Assembly (NCBI GenBank): GCA_019915015.1
Contig: JAHBBC010000002.1
Coordinates: forward strand, 2,852,001 to 2,916,000
Source of the DNA: Auriscalpium vulgare
Taxonomy: Eukaryota; Basidiomycota; Agaricomycetes; Russulales; Auriscalpiaceae
Direction of reading: 5' to 3'
DNA length: 64,000 nucleotides
Part shown: in pieces, positions 51,350 to 61,570 of the stretch
How the letters are laid out: every line of letters begins with the position of its first letter
Numbering within the stretch: the first letter of the stretch is position 1
Position numbers and translations under genes: made by a program
The notes under the pieces: generated by a model
What the model was told of the DNA's origin: nothing
What the model saw: only the letters and a program-made list of their open reading frames with translations
Databases searched by the model: none

Positions 51350-53134
51350 TTACATATCGTCCGTGCCAAGCCGGCGCACCCTCAGATCCAGTGCGACGTA
51401 ACACAAAAACGTGCATATTGCCAACATCATCTACGTCGCCTCCGTGAGAGAGGCATGCATGCGCGTGGAGGAAGACGGTGCTTACGCTGCTAAATGATAT
51501 GGACCGATTCCAATTGACTGGCGCGGCCGATCCGAGGATAGCGTCGTAGATGGGCGTGCCGGTGAGTGCTGCGATGGCGCTCACTGCGAAGGCGAAGCCT
51601 AAGCGTACGCTGGACGTGTTTCACTTTCAGCCATGCTGCAGCGCTGTGGGCATGGTAACACGACAACTCACCCGCACTCTCGCGTGCTCGTGCTTGTGCT
51701 CAAGGTGCTGAGGATGGCGGGCGATAGCTGGGAAAACCCTGCGCGGCGCATCTGCATCAGCGCGACGGTCGTCAACACAAAGCGGAGCAGCACGTACATG
51801 CGCCTGCGAAAAACCCGAAGACGACGGCAAAAACGACGACGCCGGCGATGGTTTTCGCGGGTAGTCCAAATAGGAGAACGATGATGCAGGGCTGCGCCGG
51901 GATCGCGAACAGAGAGAATGTGCGGCACTTATATAATGCCATGGCGAATAGTATGCAGCCCAATATCGCTGCTCCGCACAGGATAGTAATCTGGCAGCCC
52001 GGGAAAAATTCAGGAGAGCAGAAGAGCTTCAAAGAAAGTGAGACTGACTGTGTATAATGCAAATGTGTGATCCATGTCGTGGTCGATCACGAATAGTTGA
52101 AGATGGACGACTATAGGTAAAGCAATGAGATTTCATATGCCTAGCTCGCAGTGTGGTTACTGACACGGAAAGGAGAACCCCAAGTTCATGAACAGAGCCC
52201 TGCGTCCGGGGTAAGCTTCGTATACGAATGAAGCAAGCGCTGAAGTGAAACTCACCCTATCACAACACACATATACTCAGTATCAGTCACCAGCTCCTTC
52301 ATATTCAACGTCACCCCCGTGGCCGGCGGGGCGCGCGGACAGGAACGCCAAATGAAGACATTCGCCACGAGCAGCATGCCGAGCACAACAAACGCCGACG
52401 CGCGCACAGTACATGCGAACGACACGCCATTGTGCAGAAGCCGGGTAAGCATGGCCGGGAAGACCGTCCCGCCAACAAACAGCCCTTCCCACACAGGGTC
52501 AGCCCGGGACCTCACCGCACGACAGCCACTCACCGCTCGACGCAATTCCCATCGCCAGCTTGCTCCGCACACCCCAATGGTCTGTGCACATGGCCAGGCA
52601 TGGGACGCACACCAATCCGGCTGCGACGCCCATCACGATGCCCTGGATATAGAGGAACGTGAAGTAGTCAACGAGGTCGATGTACGAGAGCATGAACAGC
52701 CTGCGATGACACGCGCTTGGTCAGGATAGTGCACAAGTTGTGGGGGACGAGCGCACATACGACAACGTGAAAACACATGAGCCAACAGTGATGATGCCGC
52801 GGGAGCGGCCAGAGTCGTGCAGCATGCCGGCGGGGAGGCTCGTCGCGAGGAGGAGGGAGAGTTGTGTCGTGCCAATCCAGCGGACGTTGGTCGAGGACGC
52901 AATGTCGGCACGCGTGTACACGTCCTGATATACTGCAAATGTAAATGTGTAGCCAAACGTCGCGGCGATAGCCAGCCAGCTAGTGTTCGGCGCTCAGGAG
53001 TCAGCGGCGAACGGGGTGAAGAGCACGGCACCGCACCTGCCGAAAAGCGCCATCCACGCGTGAAAATCGACGCGTACAGGACGGTGCTTGAAATCTAACT
53101 GCATGTTGTCGTGTCTGCGGTAATTTACGGACAT
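51350..53134 (-). CDS. MFS transporter, monocarboxylate-porter-like, nine exons
   Basis: Minus-strand exons about 53134-53037, 52979-52761, 52700-52534, 52484-52256, 52110-52049, 51990-51798, 51738-51672, 51609-51486 and 51430-51350, about 410 aa. Fungal monocarboxylate-transporter (MCT/SLC16-like) pattern: HAWMALFGSWLAI.ATFGY, FAVYQDVYT, WIGTTQLSLLLATSLPAG, GIVMGVAAGLVCVPCLAM, KLAMGIASSG, FPAMLTRLLHNGVSFA, RASAFVVLGMLLVANVF, then VHLQLF, VVFGFFAGAWFSQLSPAIL, VRLGFAFAVSAIAALTGTPI and a last helix MMLAICTFLCYVAL with the basic tail RVRR. Most introns have clean phases; the exon 4/5 junction does not close well with the obvious donor, so that border is uncertain. The usual DGG before the first helix is not seen. 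By family, proton-linked uptake of monocarboxylates or related acids at the plasma membrane; the substrate is unknown. Confidence 0.8.
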
Positions 53135-53399
53135 AATTGCGAGGGGAGGAGACAAGGAGTGGGGCCACTGCCCCTGTCGGAAACTGTGAGGCACGTTCAA
53201 AAGTTCTCACGGGCAGCGGGACGCATCCGAATCAGCTATGGTCATCAGGAAGCATAGAATGCAGCGCGCGCACGTACCAGCAAAAGCATATCCAACCTCC
53301 CAAGCTGTACTGGGTGGTGAGTCGCAGCGGGGGACGCAGAGAAACGTCTCAGACTCGGTCACGGCGGCCCGGGCGGCTTGCCTCACACATCGGCCGGCC

Positions 53400-54962
53400 T
53401 CATTGCTCATCGTACACGGAGTTGGAATCTGATGTAGCCGTATTTTCGTCCCCATCGTCCTCCTCTTCCACCTCGCGCTCCTCCTCGGGCTCTGCCTTGC
53501 GCCACCGAATCACCAGGCTCGGCACCGTTTCCTGCAGCGCGCGCGCACACGCCTCATCCTCATCGCACCCTACCACCTCCAGCTCCCTCAGCGTGTTCCG
53601 GGCAACGAGGCACCGCGACAAAGCATCCAGCAGACTGCTCCTAGCCCGTGGGTGCCGTTGGACGTTGACCACGAGCGTGGAAAGAGCAGGCAGGACGCCC
53701 GGCGCGCGCTCGAGCGCGGCGCAGAACGGGGGCACCGCGGCTCCCTTGACCGTAACGTGGCGTAGCCGCGGCGCACTCCCGAGCAGATCGAGCCACGCCG
53801 CATCGCGCACGCCGTATCCGATAGTCAGCACCTCGAGATGTGTTGACTGGATGGATCCCAGCACACTCGGCACGTCCTCCCAGTCCTCCACCCGGGCCGC
53901 CAAAGCGGGCGCGCCTTCTGTATCCCCGCTGCGCCATGCACCGACCTCCGCGAAGTTGAAGTACGTGGTCAATGGGAATTTCATGTCGGGCGCAGCTAAC
54001 TGGACGGCGACGCGCACGATGGGGGCGCGGGCGCCGACGCATGAGATCATTGCTGGAAAGACCGTTGGAAGTTCTTCCGCGGCCTGCACCAGGGTGAAGC
54101 GGACACGGACGCCAGCAGGGAGGACGAGGCGCGCAAGCAGGAGCCGTGCATCCCGGACGCCGACCCGCAGGCTGAGGTGTTGCAGCACCGGCAGCGTTGT
54201 GACCGGCACCCCGTCAGCGTCCGCCGTGCTCAGCATGAGCACCAGCCGCTCGAGCCCGCGCATCCTGCCGAGCGCGGCAAATATAGAAGCCACCGCTGCG
54301 CCAGGTAAGTCCAACTGACACATCGTCATATCGACTGAGACGAGCTGCTCAAGCAGCAGCGGCGTCCATGCCTGCGGTGCCCATGCGAACACATGCAGGT
54401 GCCGCAACTTTGGGAGGCCGGCCGCGCCGCCGAACAGGCTGTCCGGGGAATAAGGAAGCTTGGCTCTTTGTCCGTGGTAAATGCCGACATATAGGGTGTG
54501 GAGGAGCGGTGCGGGCGTGCAGAGCGCACGTAGGTGATGGGGGTAGGTGCGCAGGTCCATGATGGCACACATCCGCGCGAGATTTGCGCCGATGAACGGG
54601 GTATCAGAGAGCGACCCGGGGCCGATGGAGGAGAGCTCATGGCACCAAGTCAATGTAAGCGGCACGCCTTGGGCACGGGAAAGAAATTCGGCGGCCCAGC
54701 GGTCGCCCATCACGGATGGGAGCGCGATGTCGGAGGCCCAAAGAGCAGGGTCATTGAGGGCGATGTTCCGCCACCGCCGGCAGACGTGGGTGACCACCAA
54801 CCATCCAAGGTCATTCTTGAGCTTGATAGGTTTGAATAGTGTTGGGTGGGGTGGATTGATGGAGGAGAGGATAGAGAAGACGAGGCTGAGGATCTCGGGC
54901 GGCAGGCGGGCAACGGGGACAACGACCGCCTCAAGAGATTGTGCATTGGCCCGGCGGGGCAT
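53400..54962 (-). CDS. F-box-like protein, family A copy 8
   Basis: Intact 520-aa minus-strand frame from the ATG at 54962 (MPRRANAQSLEAVVVPV). A leader intron 55017-54966 (GTATGT...GCAG) ends three bases before it. F-box about residues 15-78 (VARLPPEILSLVF, WLVVTHVCRRWRNIAL, LWASDIALPS). Blocks: FLSRAQGVPLTL, LFGGAAGLPKLRHLHV, LLLEQLVSVDMT, RLRHVTVKG and ETVPSLVIRW, then an acidic tail (EEEREVEEEDDGDE) ending EQ. The post-stop GGCCGGCC is like other copies. It is the intact sister of the pseudogene at 22003-23487, 31 kb away in the opposite orientation. Confidence 0.87.
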   Translation of the reverse strand: MPRRANAQSLEAVVVPVARLPPEILSLVFSILSSINPPHPTLFKPIKLKNDLGWLVVTHVCRRWRNIALNDPALWASDIALPSVMGDRWAAEFLSRAQGVPLTLTWCHELSSIGPGSLSDTPFIGANLARMCAIMDLRTYPHHLRALCTPAPLLHTLYVGIYHGQRAKLPYSPDSLFGGAAGLPKLRHLHVFAWAPQAWTPLLLEQLVSVDMTMCQLDLPGAAVASIFAALGRMRGLERLVLMLSTADADGVPVTTLPVLQHLSLRVGVRDARLLLARLVLPAGVRVRFTLVQAAEELPTVFPAMISCVGARAPIVRVAVQLAAPDMKFPLTTYFNFAEVGAWRSGDTEGAPALAARVEDWEDVPSVLGSIQSTHLEVLTIGYGVRDAAWLDLLGSAPRLRHVTVKGAAVPPFCAALERAPGVLPALSTLVVNVQRHPRARSSLLDALSRCLVARNTLRELEVVGCDEDEACARALQETVPSLVIRWRKAEPEEEREVEEEDDGDENTATSDSNSVYDEQ

Positions 54963-55049
54963 TCTCTGCGCGAAGACTTGATGATCCGGTGTGAGCACAA
55001 GCAAGAGGAGGACATACCAGAAGAGCTGTCGCTACAGAGTGCACTTTGA

Positions 55050-57753
55050 GTACGTCGTCGCTGAAGAACTCGTCCGAGTCGAGATCGACTTGAACTTCCC
55101 ACGAGCTCGAGCACGCGCCTGCCTTTCCCTGCGCTCGACGTCCAGCTCCGTGCCCGACCACACATCCCAAAGCTCTACCCTGTCACCTTGTACATGTCCT
55201 CGCTCCCCATCCCGTCGCCCTCCAGCTCTCGAAATCAGCCCGATCTCGCAATGAAGTGACGCAGCCTCTCACCGCGCCTAACTGAACAAAGTTGGAACAA
55301 AGCCAGGCTCGACCTCAACTTCAAACCATTTCTTTGGCCTACCCAAGCAGCTATTATGTGCTAGGTGCCGACGTCCTATCCACGTCTACGCTGCTCTATC
55401 CTAATAGTTGGCTCCAGGCCGCTGTCCCGCCCCCGTTTCATCACCATCGCACCCAGTTACATCGCGCCTCTCGCATGCACCGACGCACACCCGCACACCC
55501 ACGCCCTCTGTCCTCTTCTGCCCCCCTTCACTGTCACCACTTCTTTCTGGCCGGAATGCCGACAGCGGCTGCGGCGATCAACTCGCTCGCGTCTCGGAAG
55601 CTTGCGCGTTCGCCCACCTCTCTCTCCAGGCCAAGCTTCAAGCCCGCGACGCCCCCACTCCGCACGCTCACCGCCTCAAAGTGCCGCCTGTACCTCTTCT
55701 GCAAGCAACCAAACAAGGCGCGCCTGCGCACCGTGTCGCGCACAACGGGATTGGCCGCCTGCGGCACGGCACAAGATGATGGACCGGGGAAGGAGCCTCC
55801 GCGTCGCAGCCCTGCTGGGGTACGTCGTCCTTGCGTGTTATTCGGTTCTCCGACATCCATCCTGATTCCTGATTTCGCAGTGCGCTTCCCACCTTGGCAT
55901 CTAGACTTCGGCGGTCGATGTCGATGGGTTCTCGGAGCTCGAGGGCGTCTTTGCTGCATTTGTTCCACAGCGTGATGAAGCAACGATGCGCGTCCCCTCT
56001 CCAAGTCGCCTGGCGAAGGCAGAACACGTCGCGCAGATAGATTTCTACTAGCGCAGTTACCAGTGGTCGGGTTACTCGTGGCTGCCTTGAGCCGCTGTAA
56101 CAGGTGCGTCTCCTCCCTCCCACCAACAACGGTTGATATCCAATCCACGCCAGTATCAGCCCGCTATATCCAATACTGGCTTTTGCCCGCTCATCGACAT
56201 AAGTCTCGCGCCTTTCCCCTTCGACAACTCGAAGTCATCTAATTCGATTAGGAGGTCGCGGGCCAATACACGGTATGTCCACTCCACTTGTGGGTGTCTG
56301 ACACCCGCTGCAGCGCACCAGGATAGCGTCCGATGGATAGCTTCTCTTCGACGACAGGGATCCATCCATGCAGCCTACACCGTGACCTGCAGCCTCTGAA
56401 AGTCACCCGAGCTTGAGGACTGTTGGCGCTCCTCAGCGTGGATCGTGTGCGTGTGGACTGCTGCGCGGACTCGATGGTGCACGTCATGGGCGAGGGGCTT
56501 CGCAACCCAGCTAGATCGGGGTTGGCCATATATTTTGCTTCTTACGCACGCAGGCCAAGAGCAGCACCCTTGCACCAAAGGTGCGCAACCCAAGGCCATC
56601 CCATTTGCTCCGTGTACACTCACAACGGCCTGAGCTGCCGCCTCTCTCGACCCTCGAGTCCCATCCTGGCACCTTCCCCGCCTCCTCGCGTCTCCCTTAT
56701 CCGGCGTCGTATCCCGCCGTCCTGTCTTCAAGACGCGAGGCGCGGCATGCAGAGTGCGGGCTGGGCAGATTGTGGTACGTATCTGTCTGCTTCTCGGCGT
56801 TTGCGCGTCCTGACCTCGGCTCTGCAAGTGTCGCGCTCCGGCGACCTGTCGTCCCCTGTCGTCGCCTTACCGCCCTCAACGTCGTATTCCCTCCGTCAAA
56901 CCCGCGCGCGAACCAGCCGCGATCGGCACCCCGAGTCGACATTGCGCACCTGCGAGCTGCCCTGTGAGCCACGACAGGTGCGGGTGCGGCGACTGAGAGA
57001 AGGAGAGAAGGCTAGTTGCATCGCGAACGCGACGTGCGGACGCGCACCCATCCACTTCGCATCTGGAGGACGGCGCATGAGTCTGTCGACATCCGCCGCG
57101 CCAGGATTTGATAGTGGCGACGTGCCAGCGACGGCAGGATGTCCTGCATCTCCCCGCCGAGGAAATGGGGTCCTGCGCGGGAGTCGCAAGCCGCACGCGA
57201 CGCTGCAAGTTGTCGCTGCCTCGGCATTTCGATTGGTCACCGGCGCGTCGATGCTCCTCAGGGTGATGGCAAGTGCGTTGGAAGAGCGGTAACAGTAGCG
57301 CCGATGAGACCAGCGATATCGGTGCCGCCGCGCCATGGGTGTCGACGGCTGCGGTGTACATCCCCTCTTGGCGACGGCCAGCGCGCTGGGAAGCGGGTTG
57401 AAGGCATCCAGGGTGCCGATATCTCGACCACGGCGCTGGAAGCGGCCACGGTATCGCCCAGGGCGTTTTGAGCAGCGGCGGGCGACAGGCTGTGAGACGT
57501 CAGTTGTGGATTTTGGCGCATGCAAGGCAAGAACTGACCGGTCAGGTAATCTCGGGGTGCGTGTCCTCTCTTCTCGTAGCCGCGCACGCCCTGCAACAGC
57601 ATTGATCACAGCGGCGAGTCGCGCCACAAGACACGGCGATCCCGTTGAAGCGCGTCAACCGCTATAGACGGCAGTGCGAGTGCGGACTTCCTGCCAGCGC
57701 TCAAGACTCATAAGTAGTGGCGCGTACTTCGACGGGTCCAATCGCCTCGCCCG
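55050..57753. other. 2.7-kb gene-poor region
   Basis: Many long frames overlap on both strands (for example 55292-55975 plus, 55534-56148 minus, 56423-57292 plus), as expected in GC-rich DNA, but none shows a domain, repeated homology in this window or a consistent splice pattern. A frame around 57250-57600 (minus) has ALGDTVAASSAVVEIS followed, after a shift, by TLDAFNPLPSALAVAKRG, suggesting a decayed gene of unknown family. Confidence 0.35.
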
Positions 57754-57906
57754 ATGACAGACGCGCTGGTGCGGTCCCTTGCAAAGCGTGTGCGCGCTGG
57801 GCAGGTGCTCGAGGAGTTGGATATAAATGGGTGTATCGTTCACGGCGCAACTGTGCGCAGAATTCACGAATCCGTTCCGGGTTTGATGGTCAAGTGGCAG
57901 TTGTGA
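57754..57906 (+). pseudogene. family A F-box C-terminal relic
   Basis: A 50-codon open stretch reading DALVRSLAKRVRAGQVLEEL, DINGCIVHG, VRRIHESVPGLMVKWQ, then TGA. This is the C-terminal module of family A, most like the relic at 17785-18010. No upstream F-box part remains. Confidence 0.7.
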
Positions 57907-58004
57907 CATTGTCATTTAAACAACATATGATCGAAATGTACATGGTTGCAAGCAAATTTCCCCTCCACTGCCCTCCCCTATGCACAAATTGCACGTCAAT
58001 CTGC

Positions 58005-58078
58005 TGCTCATTGACCAAGAGCGATGGGACGCCTACGTCAAATCCAGTCAACATCTTGGGGGCACTGCAATCCGAAAG
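58005..58078. repeat. 3' flank of family B copy 2, shared with copy 1
   Basis: Inverted match of 46060-46135 (TCAAATCCAGTCAAC..CTTG and CAATCCGAAAGTCAACATTG). Confidence 0.65.
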
Positions 58079-59170
58079 TCAACATTGCGGCGCATCAATG
58101 CTAGGGTGTAGACACACCCAAACGTAGGAAGCCTTCTGAAACATCTCAAAGTCCACGTCTCGCTCACGACATACTTCATGGAGCATGGTGAGCTGGCGTT
58201 GCGACGAGAGGCGCGTCGCACTGACGTGCTGCAGTTTGGGCAGCGTGCGCAGTGCCGAGACGACGGGCTCGATATCCTTCGCATGCTCTAGCTCGCGCTC
58301 GGCGGGTCGGCCGATAAGGAGGTACGCAACACGGAGAAGGGTCGTCGGGAGGCCGAGCGGGATGGTTGCATCGCTCCCGGGAAGTTCGCTGAAGACTAGG
58401 CTCTCGAGGCACGCGGTGTGCTCGAAAACCTCGGGGGGTGGAAAGGGTCCACATATCTTCAGCGTGTGTATTCGCGACAGGATGCCTGATCCAAACACCT
58501 GGCCGCGCAAGAAGTCGTTCTCCCAAGGAAAGGATCTCAGTTCCACATTGCGGAGTGCGTGGAAGTTGAGCGGGAGGAGTGGGATGCACCGAGTATTAAG
58601 AGACATGGCCTCCATGTAGGACAGGTCGCAGACTGGCCGATGGACGTCACCTCCAAGGTGCACGTAGACGCATAGGACGCGCACGTTGGGCCAAATTTCT
58701 ATGATGTCGTGGACGGCCTCTTCGTTGCCAACAACGCTGAGAACAACGGGACGCAGACCAATGGAGCGCAGTCGCGCTGCGAGAACAGGATTCAGCTTCT
58801 GCCCGAAGCCATGGTTGATCTTGATATGTTGGACGCCCGGGCACAGCTCCAATAGCGTCAAGTGAGGGATGTCTAGATTCGTTTCATAGAAATTGGATAG
58901 ATCCATCTTGATGGCCACTATGTGAGTGGCGAGAGACGGTCGATCATGGAGGGTGCGGATCAGTAGGCGGGCGCGATCGATGTATTTTTCGAAGGGACGT
59001 AGGGGGACGGGGTAGGGGCGGCGGAGTAAGAGGCGCTGAGCAGTGTATGTCCAGGCCTTGCAAACAAGGGCGCAGACACGAAGGGTAGCGTAGTCGGTGT
59101 TGTGATACTGGGACAGCTTGTACACCCATTCGACGATCATTATCTGGACCTCCAAGGGCACGTTTTCCAT
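58079..59170 (-). CDS. F-box-type protein, family B copy 2
   Basis: Intact 363-aa minus-strand frame from the ATG at 59170 (MENVPLEVQIMIVEWVYKL). The open frame reaches 59182, but that first codon is TTG. Strong similarity to family B copy 1 over the whole length: YATLRVCALVCKAWTYTAQR, LHDRPSLATHI, LELCPGVQHIKI, SRIHTLKICGPFPPPEVFEH and CLESLVFSELPGSDAT. It has a slightly longer C-terminus (SIDAPQC). A likely leader intron at 59206-59255 (GTGCGT...TAG) mirrors that of copy 1. SCF adaptor role inferred from the F-box-like start. Confidence 0.8.
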   Translation of the reverse strand: MENVPLEVQIMIVEWVYKLSQYHNTDYATLRVCALVCKAWTYTAQRLLLRRPYPVPLRPFEKYIDRARLLIRTLHDRPSLATHIVAIKMDLSNFYETNLDIPHLTLLELCPGVQHIKINHGFGQKLNPVLAARLRSIGLRPVVLSVVGNEEAVHDIIEIWPNVRVLCVYVHLGGDVHRPVCDLSYMEAMSLNTRCIPLLPLNFHALRNVELRSFPWENDFLRGQVFGSGILSRIHTLKICGPFPPPEVFEHTACLESLVFSELPGSDATIPLGLPTTLLRVAYLLIGRPAERELEHAKDIEPVVSALRTLPKLQHVSATRLSSQRQLTMLHEVCRERDVDFEMFQKASYVWVCLHPSIDAPQC

Positions 59171-59259
59171 GGCGTCGATCAAGATGAGCGGATCCGAGCG
59201 CTATCGAGGACTTGCAGTTAGCAGGACGAGATTCGGAGGAAGGCAGTAGACGCACCAGG

Positions 59260-59549
59260 GTATGGAACACTTCCTCCTGCCTGGGAAGCTATGCGCTACC
59301 AATTGGGCGTAGCTTGACGGCTATGATACGCGATCGTCAGTTAGAACGGCAAAGGCGATGAAAGAGTGTTCTTGATGGTACCAATAGTGTGTAAACTCCT
59401 AGGTGACAGGGAGAAGGAGCAAAGCTAGTACGGGAGAGAGACCAAGTGCGTTGCTGGCAGTGATATGTTTTTCCCACGATACATTTCGGCACTGCCATCT
59501 GATCTGTCGCCATGTCGCCCACCGTCCTCTCGCCTTCAACCCCACCAAC
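59260..59549. other. spacer upstream of family B copy 2
   Basis: No gene recognised. Confidence 0.35.
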
Positions 59550-59960
59550 TAATCATCGTTGAGGACAGTTGCAGAGTTGTGTCTCCGGCGTGCGGAACGG
59601 ATGTGAGCCGTCGGATGGACGCAGATGCAAGCTGATGCGTGTGTTGAGCTGGATTTGACCATCTTCACCTCGGCGCCGTCAGTGCTACATGTCCAGGCGG
59701 CGCATGGGTCATTATCGTGTCATACTTCGCTGTCGTCAGTACCGAATAGCGAGAGAGCTCGCAAATGGCGGTCAGTTTTCTTTCTCCCGATTGAAAAACG
59801 TCAGCCTAGCTTACGCTGCATAGCTCTGGATCATAATAATGGCAGTATATTGTTCGATCTGCGTACATGGAACTCGGCACGTTTCGATATCCTCGCGCAT
59901 GTCCTCGCTCAAGACATCGTCCCGCCGGTCTCAAGCGCGATACTGGCCTTGAAAGGACAT
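59550..59960. repeat. duplicated region related to 18230-19640
   Basis: Shares GTCCAGGCGGCGCATGGGTCAT (about 59690) and TGGATCATAATAATGGCAGT..ATTGTTCGATCTG (about 59827) in the same order, but more compact than the other copy. Confidence 0.55.
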
Positions 59961-60043
59961 CATCGACCCTACATAGCGGCTCCAACAACAACATCGCAAG
60001 TCCTAACCAGTCTCCCAGATATACCATCAGCACCCGATCATTT

Positions 60044-61519
60044 CTATGCCCGACGCCAGTTGACCTCCATTCGCGGCACGGCCTCCTGTAGCCTGCGCTC
60101 GTTCACCTCGTCCACCTCGCATGCCACTACATTCAGCTTCTCGAGCGCGTTTCCGGCGCGCGAGACTCCGCGGCAGCACGTCCTACAGCACGTCGGCGCC
60201 CACGACCGAGCTCGGGCCCGCTATGACGAGCTTCGCTAGCGCGGGCAGGAAGAGCGCATCGTCGAGCGCGCCGCAGAAGGCGCGCACCGCGGCGCCGTCC
60301 ACCGCGACGCGGCGCAGTCGCGAGGCACGTCCCAACGCCAACGGCCACGCCAAATCCGAGTCGGCGCTGTGCACGTTGAGCTCCTCGAGGTGCTCCGACG
60401 CGAGCGCGGCGAGCGCAGGCGCCGCCACTCTCAGCATGGTCTCGCGCCGCGTGCGGTCGGAGAACGCCACATCCAGCGCGGGCCCGCTGTGTGCCTTGCC
60501 TGCCCGCCATCCGGACACGCAGCCCCCGCCCACTGCCCGGGTGCGGGTGATGCGGATGTAGGCAAGCGGGGGTGGCACGCGCCCGAAGGACGCGGCCATG
60601 GCAGAGAAGAACGCCGCCGCGGCGGTGTCTGCTGCCGGGCGCGCGGAGGCGTGGCAGTGCACGGTGAAGTGCGTGTCCGCGCTGGGGAGGACGAGATGCG
60701 CGAGGAGCCGGTGCGCGCTCGTGATGTCCGCGTGCAATTCGGGGTAGCGCAGCTCCGGAAGCGCGACCGCGCCCGCCGCGCCCGGGTCGGCCGCATCCAA
60801 CGCCAGGCCGACCGCGAGCCGCTGCAGCGTGCGCATTCTTCCCAGCGCACCGAGCACATCCGCGAGGGCCACTTGCTGCGCGTCCGTGTTGTTTGTGTCT
60901 AAATCCAGCAATACAATGTTCACGAGCAGCGGAGATGTCCACGGCAGGTGCGCGCGGTTCAGACGCAAGTGCCGAAGCGGCGCCCCGCGTTGAAGGCTAT
61001 CCGGGAGGGATATTGTGGGAGCGCCGTCGACGGTGACATACATGGTGAAGCTGAGATCTAGGGCATAAAGGACGGGTGCGGGGGAGCAAAAGATGTCGAG
61101 GATGGGGCCGCGGTCGCTTTCGATGCACAGGACACGTGTGCGCGCAAGGTTTGCGCGGATAAATTCGAGATGGGAATGTCGCAGGGCATAGTACCCCGAG
61201 TCAGCGGGCTGCATGATTGAGAGCGGGGAGTCTTGAGCAAGAAGGTGTAGGCCCAGCGGTCACCCAGAGGATGAGGGGTAGCAATGTTGGACCATAAGGC
61301 CGGGTCCTGGAGGGCAACGTACCGCCAGCGCCGGCAGACGTGAGTGACATTGAGCCAGCCAAGCCTGGTCCGTGATGCGGCATTCCAGTCCCTGTAGCCG
61401 GGAAGTGCGATGGAAGAGAGAATGGAGAAGATGGCGGCTAGGATCTCCGGCGGGAGGCGGGAAACGGCGACCTGTGGGATATCGGCGGTCTCGAAATGGT
61501 CTAAGTCGGCCAGGGACAT
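60044..61519 (-). pseudogene. family A F-box copy with frameshifts and a duplication-made stop
   Basis: Minus strand from the ATG at 61519 (MSLADLDHFETADI) after a leader intron 61570-61523 ending three bases upstream. F-box intact (VSRLPPEILAAIF, WLNVTHVCRRWRYVAL). A frameshift near 61230 turns the FL..AQDSPLSI block into LLKTPRSQS. The main frame then continues to VVGADVL and stops at 60183, where GACGTGCTG is repeated in tandem with TAG between. After another shift, SRAGNALEKLNVVACEVDEV and RRLQEAVPRMEVNWRR run to a stop at 60044. Closest to the split copy at 24057-26763. Confidence 0.85.
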
Positions 61520-61570
61520 TTTCTGCAGAGACTTGATGAGCTGTTTCACAAAGACGAGCAATGATAATAC

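Noticed and set aside
55292..55975. 227-aa plus-strand frame
   Set aside because: Low-complexity Pro/Ser/His composition and competing equally long frames on both strands; no domain or conservation within the window.
56423..57292. 289-aa plus-strand frame
   Set aside because: Competing minus-strand frames of similar length, no domain, no splice logic; typical of open frames in GC-rich DNA.
59625..60239. 204-aa plus-strand frame near the F-box pseudogene
   Set aside because: Antisense to the F-box pseudogene in its second half and to repeat sequence in its first; no domain.
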